The translations under genes were made by a program, and so were the position numbers. From Cyathus striatus (taxonomy: Eukaryota > Basidiomycota > Agaricomycetes > Agaricales > Nidulariaceae): a stretch of DNA of 64,000 nt. Shown in pieces: positions 36,340-47,732 of the stretch (positions within the stretch are counted from its first letter, which is position 1; every line of letters starts with the position of its first letter). Where the stretch lies: NCBI GenBank assembly GCA_025738555.1, contig JAOVFP010000013.1, forward strand, positions 3,224,001 to 3,288,000. The letters are read 5' to 3'. The notes under the pieces are model-generated. The model was not told the DNA's origin, ran no database searches, and saw nothing but the letters and a program-made list of their open reading frames with translations.

Positions 36340-38945
36340 ATGTCCCAGGCAAAGCACTTTCTCAACAATCCCTCCTCCCTTGTCCTCGACTCCCTTACCG
36401 GCCTTTGTGCCCTCAACCCCCAGCTCGCCCTCGATCCACACAACAAAAGCATGTCCACCTACTTCTCCCTTTCACTCTCCTCTCACGTGCAATCTCCCCT
36501 TTAGTTGTTTACATCAAATCTCATCATCCTTCCAAGGTCGCTCTCATTTGCGGTGGAGGTTCTGGTCACGAGCCTGCTCATGCTGCGTTTGTTGGTACGA
36601 ATCTGAATTTGTCACAACTCGAGAGAACCTAACGAATATCCCAAGGCCAAGGCATCCTAACAAGTAACAACATCTGACGTCGCTTCGTCTTTATCTTATC
36701 TTATCTTATCTTCAGGCGCCGTTTGCGGCAGCGTTTTTGCGTCGCCCAACGCCAGCCAGGTCACTCAAGCCATCAAGCTGGTCGACAACGACAAAGGGCG
36801 AGTTCATGTCTTTTCTTCCTTTTCTTTTTTGCTAATTTTCTCTTAGAACCGTTATCATTGTCAAGTACGTATAATGTTTTTGTGCTTTATATTACTACTA
36901 CTTAACCAACTTGTGCCATTCAGGAACTACACAGGAGACGTACTTAACTTTGGTCTTGCCAAAGAGCAGTATGCCGCTCTCCATCCCGAAAAGGCCGATT
37001 CCGTGAAATTCGTCGTCGTCGGAGACGATGCTGCCGTCGGAAGACAGCAAGGTTCCATCGTTGGCAGGAGGTAAGACCCGCGTTCCTATCCAAAGTATCA
37101 TTACTGACAACTTTCTACCTTAGAGGCCTTGCCGGAACAGTTCTTGTCTACAAGATCGCAGGCGCACTGGCAGAGAGGGGTGCTAGTCTTAGCGATGTTC
37201 ATAATGTTGCAGAGTGGGTAGCTGGGAATCTTGTCACCATCGGTGCTAGCTTGGGTCATACCCATGTAAGTAGGCTTTTTCATCCGTTCACTCCGTCTCA
37301 ATTCTTTCGTTTCAGGTTCCTGGAACTGCACCTCCTTCCTCGGATCTCTCGCCTGACGAGATCGAAATAGGCATGGGCATTCACAATGAAAGTGGTCACC
37401 GCCGTCTCTCTCCCGTTCCGCCCCTCTCCGATCTTATTCCTCAGCTCCTCAACCTTCTCACATCTACCACTGATCCGGACCGTTCCTTTGTTCCATTCTC
37501 AGGGTCCGACGACCTCGTTCTTCTCGTTAACAACCTCGGAAGCACCAGCGAGCTCGAGTTGGCTGGCATTGTCGCCGAAATAAGAAAAGCTCTCGATAAG
37601 CGAGGCTTCAACATCCAACGAGTTCTCGCCGGCACATTCATGGTACGTCATTATCCGCCTCCTTCTCTGTGTACTTCTCTTCTCGCTATCATGCCCCTTG
37701 CCATCATCTTTCCTCTTCTCTCCAATCTCATCAAGCGATCATTAAAATGCACCGCATCTCCTTCCTCATCCGTTCCGTGAATCCTATTCTCACTCTATCC
37801 CATGCCCAATTCAGACGAGTCTCAACATGCTCGGCTTTTCCATTACCCTTCTTCGTCTTCCGAAACAGGGTGAAGCTCAGGCCCCCGCTGCATCGCTTCT
37901 TCTCTCCCTTCTCGACGACACACCACAAGTTCCGGGGTGGAAATGGTCTTCAGTGTCTCAACCCCTTAAAATTTCAGAGCAAATTGTCGAGACCCAGCGT
38001 GCTTCCGACGCTGCGGACTCTGCTGCCCGCCTTTCTGCCTCCGATCCCGCCGCCTTCGTGAGTAGAATTAAGAAGGCTGCACAGGGTCTCATCAATGCGG
38101 AGCCGAAAATTACACACATGGACTCTATAGCTGGTGACGGCGATTGCGGACTTACTCTCAAGGTGAGTAATGGAAACCCATTTTCTTTTCCCATGCATTC
38201 GTGCATGTATGCCTTCGTTTTTCAGGTTTTTTTCGTTCGTGCTGGCTGTATTCTAAAAATATATCTGATCGCCTTAAACAGGCCGGCGCAGAAGGTTGTG
38301 TAAACTTTATCGTTGTGTGAAGTTCTGTATCAATTTCTAATTTTATATACTTTCTTTCAGCGGTACTTCAAAAGATTAACGAAGGTGTCATCGATGGGAA
38401 TGATGTGATACGGTCCGTCATAGCTATTGCTCAGATAGCAGAGGAGGCCATGGGCGGCACCAGTGGTGCGTTATATTCGTACGTACCAATTTATTTCATG
38501 TTGCATATACATCATCTACTCCGATCATATTCTTCACTGCCAACTACTAACCTCCATTATCTCATTGGCTTGCAGCATCTTCTTCTCCGGGCTTGCACAA
38601 GGCATTCAGTCACAGGCGAGCGGTGCTCCACGTGGTTCCATCACCCCGCAGATGTGGGGCCAAACGCTTTCCTCTGCATTAGAGAAACTTTATAGCTACA
38701 CGCGCGCTCGACCTCCCTCGCGCACGCTTGTAGATCCCTTATCAGCTTTTATTGAGGCCTTTACTAAAAATTATAAGTTTGACGACGCCACAAAGGCCGC
38801 AGGTAAAGCCGCTGAGGAAACCAAAAACATCGACGCCAAAGCGGGGAGGAGCGCCTATGTTGAGGGCAGTCGCCTCAAGGACGAACAGGTCGCAGACCCG
38901 GGTGCTTGGGGTGTCAAGATAATTTTAGAGAATCTTGGCATGTGA
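36340..38945 (+). CDS. DAK1: Dihydroxyacetone kinase (DAK, ATP-dependent)
   Basis: Phosphorylates dihydroxyacetone with ATP to feed glycolysis and to detoxify this sugar; needed on glycerol or methanol in other fungi. ATG 36340 gives [19 protein letters not shown]. The DhaK domain carries [53 protein letters not shown] and [10 protein letters not shown], holding the His that binds substrate. The DhaL domain carries [19 protein letters not shown], the Asp-rich Mg-ATP site, and [15 protein letters not shown]. It ends [11 protein letters not shown] at 38945. About eleven introns keep phase. The first (36449-36504) must use a GC donor (GCATGT): only that joins DPHNK to [19 protein letters not shown]. 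Normal two-domain length, no defects seen. Shares a very short promoter with the deubiquitinase gene. Confidence 0.95.
36691..36713 (+). repeat. (TTATC) pentanucleotide repeat at an intron end
   Basis: TTATC is repeated four times and runs into the acceptor TTCAG of a dihydroxyacetone kinase intron. The repeat serves as its pyrimidine-rich tract and may vary in length between strains. Confidence 0.6.
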
Positions 38946-40312
38946 GATACGTGCTGATGGATGATTTGACAGGGCCACAAGTAATGTACGCGGCTGGTTT
39001 ATCATTCGTGAATGTAGCATGTGCTCGCTGACAGCGCTATGGGTAGAATGAATTCTAAGTAGGAAATTGAAACAGATTGTAACAGTAGCTCGAGTCTTGT
39101 GTTACGACACATGTTTGCTTCTTTAAATCGTTATGAAGTACTTCATCTGCGGCGATTTCCTGCTAAGATGTTTCATTCTTCATCTCCTTATGTGAAGAGA
39201 GTATTGAAAAGGTATAGAGGATGATTAGAAGGGTCTCAGGAATTTAAACCATACCAGGTGCGACGTTTGCTCAGTTCTTCACCTGAAGAGATGCCTTCCA
39301 CCCCGAGCTTCGGTTAAAGTATGCCGTAACCGCTACTGTGCCCCCGCATCATACCGTTACGGCTTCGACATAAGCCGCCAACATGGAGTTGCCTGCTGCC
39401 CGAAAACAGTATGTACAACATTCTCCATCGCTGTCAAGTGTCTCGCTTGCAAGAGAACATTTCAGTCAAACCAGGATCCTTCCGATGCTCTGGATTCCAC
39501 GAACTGTTCACAAATCCTTTGTGAATAGAAGATGCGATGTAAGTCGTGAGTTATTCATAGGCACGGGCGACGCGGTGTAAGAAGTCGAAGCACGTCAAGA
39601 TTGAATATTGAACAGTTATCCCTGATTGAGAGGCAGGACATCCGGAACTGGCCCTGGAGAAGGTGTGCTGCTTTCGGAAGAGGCGACTTGGTGTAGGTTG
39701 ACTGAGGTTGGGTTGAGGTTGGTTGGTGTTTCCGTCCGGAAATATTCCTATACGGAGAAGGAAGTAACTAACGCCCATCGAACATATATACCTTACGTGG
39801 CTTGATCGTTATCACTCATACCGTACTATGGCATGTGCTTCACTATGCTTCCTTTACCTTAGAGAAGGTCCCCTGTAGGCGGTCAACTCATACCAGGCAC
39901 CGATTGCCAAATCATTACACTCAGCATCCGTAATAATCACATCGTTGAAACTAAGATATCAACTCCTAACTTTCAAAAATAGTGAAGATTAAACGAACTC
40001 TTTCATTAAGTTAAGTTCATAGAATAAATCGCGCAGTAAATGTGTTTAAAATCATTTATATTATTGTGTTGGATCAATGCAAATAGTGGTGGAACATGCG
40101 TGATAGTGTCATCGCGGGTAGTAAGAGATACATGAAAGATCATCAAAAGAAAACCAATGATTACAGTAGTCATCTGTGGCAACGGATCAGCACGTTGATA
40201 GAGATGTTCTACGGGTATAGATAGAGCGGATAAAGGTTTTGTATCAATGACGAGAGTGTTGTGCTAAAGTGGTTCCATCGCCCCATCGCCCCGAGTAAAG
40301 GATACAAAGAAA
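38946..40312. other. Intergenic between convergent genes, nothing recognised
   Basis: 1.37 kb between the ends of the dihydroxyacetone kinase (+) and hexose transporter (-) genes. No promoter is required here. Open frames are short and without family motifs. Sequence near 39700-39730 has a short repeat (GGTTGAGGTTGGTTGG type). The stretch 39950-40090 is AT-rich. Confidence 0.5.
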
Positions 40313-42234
40313 TTAAACTTTCTCGTGAGATGCGTTGTCCTCGCGGTGACTGTTAACTTTCTCCAGAGGTGATCCACCGAGCTCGAGCGCACGTTCATCA
40401 GCCAGAAGTTGTCTGCGGTATTCGAGAGACTTCACAGGTGTGGTGTGCGAGTACATGAGATCAATTTGTTCGAGAGAAAGTCCCTTAGTCTAAAGAATAG
40501 TTCGTCAATATCGATTAATATCAATTTATATGGAATGAAACATACCTCGGGAATGCAGAGATACGTGAAGATGATACAGCAGAAGCAGGTTGTACCCCAA
40601 ATGAAGAACACCTTAGAACCAAGACCAGCAGACCCCGGAACTTTGTTGACAAGGTAGGGAGCTAAAGCGAATCATTAAAACACACCCCTGAATAATAAAA
40701 AGACAAAACTTACTAGCATAACCGATACCGAAGTTCCAGAGCCAGTTGGAGGCGACGGAGAGAGACATTGCCTTGGCACGGATCTGGAGAGGGAAGATTT
40801 CACCAGTAATGACCCAAGCAATCGGTCCCCACGTAGATGCGAAGAAAGCGATGTAAATGCAGACGAATGCGATGAGAACCTTCTGACCAGCAATGTTACT
40901 GACGGAGACGGTAACACCGACAATTGCTATGATGTACTCGCAAACACACATGCCGATAGCACCGATAAGGAGCAAACGACGGCGACCAAATCGCTCAACA
41001 CCCCACATACCGGGAAGAGTCATGAATACGTTAACAACGCTAGTGGCGATAGAAATGAGGAAGGGATCGTTGATGCCGGAGTTCTGGAAGAACGTGGTAC
41101 CGTAGTAGAAGATAAAGTTGATACCGGTAAGCTGTTGCCATGCCTGAATGAAGATACCGGTAAGAGTACGAAGAGCAATCTTGTTCTTGGTGAACTTGAA
41201 GCAATCGGCGTAGGAGCTTTCGCCTAGGGCTATCTCGGCTTCAAGGTTTGCACGGATCTCGTCGAGCTCAAGCTCAATAGCGGGGTCACTTTGAGAAGCA
41301 CCCGTAAGACGACTGAGAGACTTGGAAGCGTCGGCGTCACGTCCACGCTTGATAAGCCATCGAGGAGATTCTGGAAGAAGGACCATACCGCCCGCGAGAA
41401 TAGCTGCCCACACGAACTGGACGGCAATGGGAACCTGATATGCGGACGCGTTGTCGCGATGCTGAGTTGAGTTATTGACAATGGAGGCGAGCAAGATACC
41501 GATGGTGATGGCCCACTGATAAGCAGACACAACAGCACCGCGAATCCATTTCGGCGAGCACTCAGATTGATACATGGGAATCAAGACTGAGACGAGACCG
41601 ACACCGAGACCTGCGAATACACGACCAACAACCTGAATAGAAACGGTAAACATCAACTCTAAACTTGCGGATAGAAGGACATACGAAGAGGGGAAGAGCA
41701 GTAGCAGCAGTTTGCATTGCAACGCCGACGGAGAAGACCAAGCAAGCGAAAACAATGCCCCATTTTCTGCCAATGTAATCTGGGAAAATGTTAACAGGCT
41801 ACAGCAATGAGGGGAAGCTTAAAGACAAACCTGCTGTGGGAGCACCGATGAGAGCACCAAAGAAGGTGCCAGCAGAGAGAATAGAGACAATGAGAGACTC
41901 GTTGGAGGAAGAAATTGCGTAGCCCGTGGTGGTTCCTGCTTGCACGAAACCGAATGTCCTGAGCCACGACTTCATTTCCTTGACCCCACTAATAACACCT
42001 GTATCGTAACCGAACAGGATACCACCGAAGGCAGAGAACGCTAGAATAGAAGAGAGAGTAAGTACATTGGGAATAGGAGAGAACAGAGGTAGACGTGCCC
42101 GTCATAAGGATACCGGCCAATTGATTCTAAAGGACGCAATTAGGACGAGGAAGTAGAAGGGGATAAAATAAAATACAAACCTTGGGTGCATTAGCACCAA
42201 TGCCATCACCACCAGCTGCTGGACCTCCGGGCAT
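40313..42234 (-). CDS. MFS sugar porter, hexose (glucose) transporter
   Basis: Plasma-membrane sugar/H+ symporter of the major facilitator superfamily. The start is ATG 42234 (MPGGPAAGGDGIGANAPK), then a 28-nt micro-exon (42099-42126, NQLAGILMT), then the main body. Sugar-porter signatures are GGILFGYDTGVISG, the GRKWGIVF loop, VGRVFAGLGVGLVSVLIPMYQSE region, LPESPRWLIKRGR, QAWQQLTGINFIFYYGTTFF, RFGRRRLLLIG and WVITGEIFPLQIRAKAMS. Twelve membrane segments fit the spacing. The cytosolic tail contains TKGLSLEQIDLMY and ends NASHEKV-TAA at 40313. The intron 42041-42098 requires a GC donor (GCACGT) to give LMTAFSAFGG. Most like fungal high-affinity monosaccharide transporters; substrate preference cannot be read from sequence alone. 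Confidence 0.95.
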
Positions 42235-42321
42235 TGTCTGGTAGTGGTAGAATGCAAATGAATAGAAGAAGGTGGAGGCTGGGTGGGGGGTGGGGGAAAT
42301 GAGGGGAAGGAGACCCCGCTC

Positions 42322-42327
42322 TTATAG
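42322..42327 (-). promoter_or_regulatory. Possible TATA box of the hexose transporter
   Basis: Read leftward, TATAAG lies 88 bp before ATG 42234 in a GC-rich setting. The distance suits a fungal TATA element with a short leader. Sequence inference only. Confidence 0.35.
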
Positions 42328-44657
42328 GCAAAATCTGTAAACGAGCATATGGATGCTGAAATCGAGAGATCCCATCGGCGATTAGATCGCTCATACTTTG
42401 CAAAATAGACCTCGCCTATACACTCAACAGCCGGAGCCACGCGATCAGCCCCACACAACCTAGCCCCTTTCCGCCATTCCCCCTTTTGGACTGCACTCTG
42501 TCAATCACGCACATGAATTTCTCTATGCGGTATACCCCCGGTTCATCAGAGTTCATCCCACCGCATCACCCAAGACCGCCCACCGACCACCCATTTCACT
42601 TCTCCCCTGCAGGCAGATAGCGGATAGCCATGCTTTCGGAGAAAATAAGCTCTTTCAAATTTCAAACCCGCCTAGAATTTCAAATCATCGGAACTCGGCG
42701 ACGTCTATATCCAAGCGTGAAAAGCGGATGCGGAGAAGTGCATATGGTCGACAGCTGGGGTCTGGAGTCCGGGGGGAAGAGGGGAAGAGGGGAAGGAGAG
42801 CTGGGAAAAGGCGGGAAATGCGTCGGCTGTTCGGTGCGGATTGGTTGAGATCATTTTTCGAACTGCACCCACATGGAATGAGCAGAAATCCTCCTGTTTT
42901 GCACTCTCGTTAGAGACGGATCATGACCGCCAGCCGGACCTTGTCCGCGTTAACTTTCTACAATCACTCATAGTCACTCAGCTGCCTCCGTATTTGGTAG
43001 AATATGGTCAATTAAACTTCATTCATCAATCAACTTTTTTTTTTTCAGTGGGGGAAGAGGGAACGAACCAAAAAGAACTGAGGGGGACCACCCCGCTTGA
43101 TCGACCCCATGGTACGTGCCTGCACTGGAAATAGGGCAAGTCATCCTGGCGCGTCCACTGCTCATCCTGGGCCATCGTAATCCATTCTCTGAATCCATTA
43201 CGTAACCACGACTGACCTGGACTAACATTACCACTTCAATAGGCTGCACTAGAAACTGGCTTGATTTTTCGAGATCGGAAAGCCCACGTGTGAACAGAAC
43301 GAGCGGCGATACATGGCAAATATGCCTTCGGTCGTCTCTTCTCTAACTCTAACTCCTTTGAATCAGGTACTGGACATGTCTCTCCATCATATCGTTTTTA
43401 TGTAGATTTATTTAGAGCCGCATGACAAAAACAGATGTCTAAGGGTTTCATTATTCATTCCAAGCATTTCTAACGAAATAGTTATCTACTTATGTAAGTT
43501 GTCTATTCTTCACGGGCTCTTTTAGGTGTCTCCAAAGTGTCTCTCGGACCCCTCACGAACTGCGGTACCGAAATGCTAGGCCTCCTTTGGATCTTATGGC
43601 TTCTCGAGGCTGCCACCACATAGCCAAGTTGTTTTCCCTTGGTACTACATACTAGTATTTATTACATTATTCTCAGCATCTGGCTTCAGCATAAATATTG
43701 CGTAGATGTTCAAATTTGAAATGGTTGCCAAGGCTCCTTTAGGCCTTATCGTGGTTAAGCTGGGCATTTACTACGTTGCCTTCTCGCTAGCTTGTGGAAC
43801 ATGAAGGCCAACAATCAGGACATCACTGGTACTCACGACCACACAGGTACTTACCCCGAACCTCGTGCCATGGCCGCTCGTCCATCATCTACGGTTTAGA
43901 ATTTTTAAAATTATTCGAGAGTACCAGTAGTCACCTACATATTTAATCAGAAAGGAGTTGCAGTATGTTACTTTACCACAGGATCAGGAGGGGTCAGGGC
44001 AGGAAATCGTTACGGCAACCTTTTTGGCGCCCTCTTGGCTGGCCGCTACATACATATGTGTTACGCATTCATAGATTATTTTTACGCGTAATAAATCGAC
44101 AGAGATATGTATAAGTACTACTGTATGATGACGTTACTACGACTAACCGCGGCGTACCAAAGCATGAAATCATAATTTCTTCATGGGTGACATAAGTACA
44201 TAAAATATATCGCTCACCGAGGAGATGAGCGCTATCACGAAGAATACTCCGCTCCGAGTCCGGGTATTTTAAATAATCAGATGACGTCAAGGACATAGCA
44301 TGGTATGTGCGAAATTCCAAATAGTTGCTTGGCAGACTCGTTGACCGTTTTATGTAGATTCCATAAGCCTTTAAATTCAGGAAAAATACACCAAGATCTA
44401 CGTATGGGATTTTGCTACTAGGTGATTGTAGGTACGCAAGTAAATTTAACCAATACAGGTAGTATTTGTATCACATCGCACATCATAGTTATTAGTATCA
44501 ACAGAGATCAAAGCTGAAACTGCTCACTTCTAAATTCCCTGTATTGCAAATATGTACTTTTCATCACCGCCTAGTTATTGGGTTTTGGTAGGTTTTGGTG
44601 TGCATTCATTCTACAAAAGTTATCATTCCGAATAGCATCCGATATGATGAAAGATAT

Positions 44658-44702
44658 GATAGCTACCTGCGGTATAAATCATTTATACCGCAGGTAGCTA
44701 TC
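44658..44702. repeat. Perfect 45-bp palindrome (22-nt arms, one-base centre)
   Basis: The arm GATAGCTACCTGCGGTATAA(AT) is followed by a single C and then its exact reverse complement, with no mismatch. Transcribed or single-stranded, it would fold into a long hairpin with almost no loop. It stands alone in gene-poor AT-rich DNA. No flanking duplication is evident. Confidence 0.85.
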
Positions 44703-46154
44703 TGATCACATCCGAATGAGATACGGTAGCTGACTTGTCAAATTCTACTATGTTAGTTTATAGACGTGGAGCAATCAAAAGGTAGGAAAGTGTAGTAGAC
44801 AGGCAATGATGACGGTTCACCATAAACACAGAATACTCCGTCATGCTGTCATTGATCGAATGCAGGGCACTCAAAGTGTAGTGCTGCTTCTTCAAAACTA
44901 TAGATGTTGGCTGAAAGGTCTTCTCGTCGATATATAACCCCCACGGGGAACAGCACCTTCAAGAGGCCATACGGAACTACAGAGGCTTGGAGAAACTAAA
45001 GAGAACCCCACCCTATACCAGCTATACCCCAGTCTCGGTGTGGGGACGTTCGTTATGTGCCTATTGCTGGCTCCTCCTAAATTCCAAAGTTGAATGCTTA
45101 TATATGATGATTAGAATGATTTTCCATGATAGGTTATCTCTCACCCCGCTGGCATATGTAGGCGCAATTTTACAGGGCTTCGTTTGATCGAAGACTACAT
45201 GACTGAAACACATATTCTATTGGAGTTAGTCGTGAGTTAAATCTTTGGGAAATGGAAGGAGATGGAGCACGGCCCTGTTCACGAAAGAGCTGATCACTAT
45301 GTGTACATGTGTACACCAGGAAATTGACTCTGTTCCTGGGCCTAAATAATGTCTCAGCGAGAACCGACACAGACCGACGCTCGGAACGAACCATGTGGAA
45401 TAAACGTGGTCGAGAGTAACTCCCGTCCGTTTGTCTTGGTTTTTAGTCATGAGGTCTTTAAAAACATTTAATGGAGAAAGGTCTTGCCACGATACTTGCA
45501 CGATACAGCAGGATACAACCAAGGTCCAGTAGGGTCCAGCACTTGATGTTACTTTATTTCTCGGTGATCAAGGACTTTGGATGGCTTAAAACCTCGGACA
45601 CGTGGATTAAATCTGCTACAAGGAACAGCGGGACCGTTTTCAAGTAATGTTTGTTATAAGTTCGTGAAAGGAACTTACCCGCATTCGAACTCAAGCTGAG
45701 AAACGACAAGCGCAGTGTCGACGGCCGAGAAGAGCCGATAGAAAATTTCAGGTGCATGGCACCAATAACACCTGTATCTTCTGCTATCAGCACAACTAGT
45801 ACAAGAGAATCCTCAGGCTGGGGAACTGAGATAGCGTCTGATAGCGTTGTCTATGAGGAAGGGAAGACAACATGCCAACAACTGAATTTAGCCTGGACAG
45901 AAACTTATAGTTTATAATAAATTCTCTCATTCTTTCTATCAAACGAAATTAGTGAGATGGGATTAAGATTAAAGCGACATTCCATTGAAATGTAATTAGA
46001 CCATAGATAAAAGTATGCGAATCATGTATATGCTGCCGATGTGAACATCAGTTCCTGAAAATGAATACTTATAAGAAAAATTACATGTTCTGTATGTGCT
46101 TTCTCTATCGGCATATAATAAGATAACTGTGCTGTAGTAAAATCAAATTGGAGG

Positions 46155-47052
46155 TCAGGAACTACGCTTTGAAGAGTCCGAGTGAGGAGGTCGCTTGTCA
46201 TCACGATAACTCGCCCATGCCTCTTCAGTGGCAACGGCAATTCTATCCTTCAGATTTCCAAAGTTGTCAAGTGCTGGGCGGACATCCAGCGAGAACACCG
46301 GAGACCCATCAGGCTCTGGAGGAGCTGAATAATAATCGATCACATATCGAACCTCCTCGCCAGATTTAGCCCGTCGAACAATCCAGTCGTGACGATCGAA
46401 AGGTGGCTCGGCGCTATGGAATTTGTTGGCTTTATCTCCTTCGAGAAGAGCAAGACTCACTTGAATCTCGATGGCAAAAGCCAGCCCGCAAAAAGCCAAA
46501 ATCTTGCTTTTGGTGATAACTCTCCAGGCCTTCCTTTGAATCGCGCAAGATGAAGCTCCTCGTCACTAAACAGAAATAATTGTATTTTTGCATGAGTTCA
46601 GACCAATTCTCGTCTTTCACACTGGCCCACCTATTTCGTCGCCTCTCCCATTTTTTGACCTCTTCCCATGCTTGTTCATTCAGGAAGTTATGGATATCAA
46701 CCATAGTCTCCACGTGAACCTCTGGAGTCTCCCAACCCTTTCTAACCAGCGCATTATAGAATTGCTGCGGTGAAGGATATTCCCACTTCGAAGACGTGTC
46801 TCGAGGAATAGAAGACTCCGTGCGGTCCGTGGGCAACTTTGTTGACTGATTCGGAGCCATATTTTGATCAAGCTTGGGCATTTGGTTGAGGGGATTCAGA
46901 GAGGAATGGTCTATTGGACATTCTGCATTCTTTTTGGCAGGAGGATCATGAGGTACAGGACATTGGGCAGGTGGTGCTGGTGCTGGGTGGTGCGGAACAG
47001 GGCACCCACTAGAAGTTGAAGGGGCATCGACGCGCGAAGGAGTTTGACCCAT
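46155..47052 (-). CDS. CYC3: Cytochrome c haem lyase (holocytochrome c synthase)
   Basis: Intermembrane-space enzyme that attaches haem to apocytochrome c. ATG 47052 starts a 261-residue protein in three exons (47052-46631, 46565-46461, 46413-46155). The N-terminus has three Cys-Pro haem-regulatory-type motifs at residues 17 (CPVPHH), 31 (CPVPHD) and 45 (CPIDH). Then follow [33 protein letters not shown], the haem-binding region [67 protein letters not shown] and [11 protein letters not shown]. All are hallmarks of the family in the right order, with no defects. Divergent from TIM44. Cytochrome c1 or c specificity cannot be told apart by sequence reading; most basidiomycetes have one enzyme for both. 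Confidence 0.95.
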
Positions 47053-47732
47053 AACAAATGAGTGGGTATGGGACCGGTATCCAATTGTGCAGGAAGGAAA
47101 TCAGCCTGGGTCTCAGTCAGAGCTCGTCGATGTCGATGATGCTAGGTGACAGGCAGGATGCGCTATGTACTACTCGGAGTCCAGTCGGAGTCGTCGCTTT
47201 TTGGTGGATCACATGACGACATGAATACAAAAGTAAAACAAACACAGGCGTACACCTGCTCCGTGCTGGTACTTAGTGGTAAGTATACTTATACTAGTAC
47301 GTAGTATTTTTGTGCGTGAAATTTGAATTTGAGTACGAGTACTGAGTTACAGTAATATTATTGTGATGCTGAACCAAATGCTACATCCGAAGCGGTTGGG
47401 GAAAGACTTATTAGTGTAATTACGTTGAACGAGATATGTATCGACTATTAATTATATTATTTGATTAATGGTACTTGGCAAATTCGTATAAGTATATACT
47501 AACTTTGAAGTAGTAAGTACTAGTTACTTTACTTATTTAACGCGTCTGTTGTCGCCAAGTTTTTTGAGAATTTCACGTGATGGAAAATTTGGGAAAAGTT
47601 CAATTGATCGGGTGTGGTCGAAATTAGGATCCACACTTCGTCTCAGTCCGCTCAGCTCTTCAGCTCAGCGTATATTCCTTTTATTTCAACATTTTACCTC
47701 TTCGTCATCCTCATACTTTCTATTTTGTTACA
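47053..47732. promoter_or_regulatory. Divergent promoter region, haem lyase / TIM44
   Basis: 680 bp between two divergent genes for mitochondrial proteins. The middle (47270-47540) is AT-rich with many GTATA/TACTAG words arranged in both directions, for example around 47280-47300 and 47485-47530. The end before TIM44 is a CT-rich leader (CTCTTCGTCATCCTC). Shared control is possible but not shown. Confidence 0.5.

Larger units (their letters stand above)
42235..46154. other. 3.9 kb gene-poor region
   Basis: Between the start of the hexose transporter and the end of the haem lyase gene. The left end (to about 42900) is GC-rich and must hold the transporter promoter; a T12 run lies near 43030. 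From 43400 to 46100 the DNA is AT-rich with short open frames that show no family motifs. It contains a 45-bp perfect palindrome (44658-44702). No transposase, reverse transcriptase or terminal repeats are seen, so an old decayed insertion is possible but not shown. Confidence 0.5.

Noticed and set aside
35903..36667. 254-codon open frame on the + strand
   Set aside because: It is antisense to the N-terminus of the deubiquitinase and overlaps the start of dihydroxyacetone kinase; composition follows the GC-rich opposite strand.
42235..46154. Transposable element
   Set aside because: Gene-poor and AT-rich, but no transposase, reverse transcriptase, long terminal repeat or target duplication could be seen; the palindrome alone is not enough.
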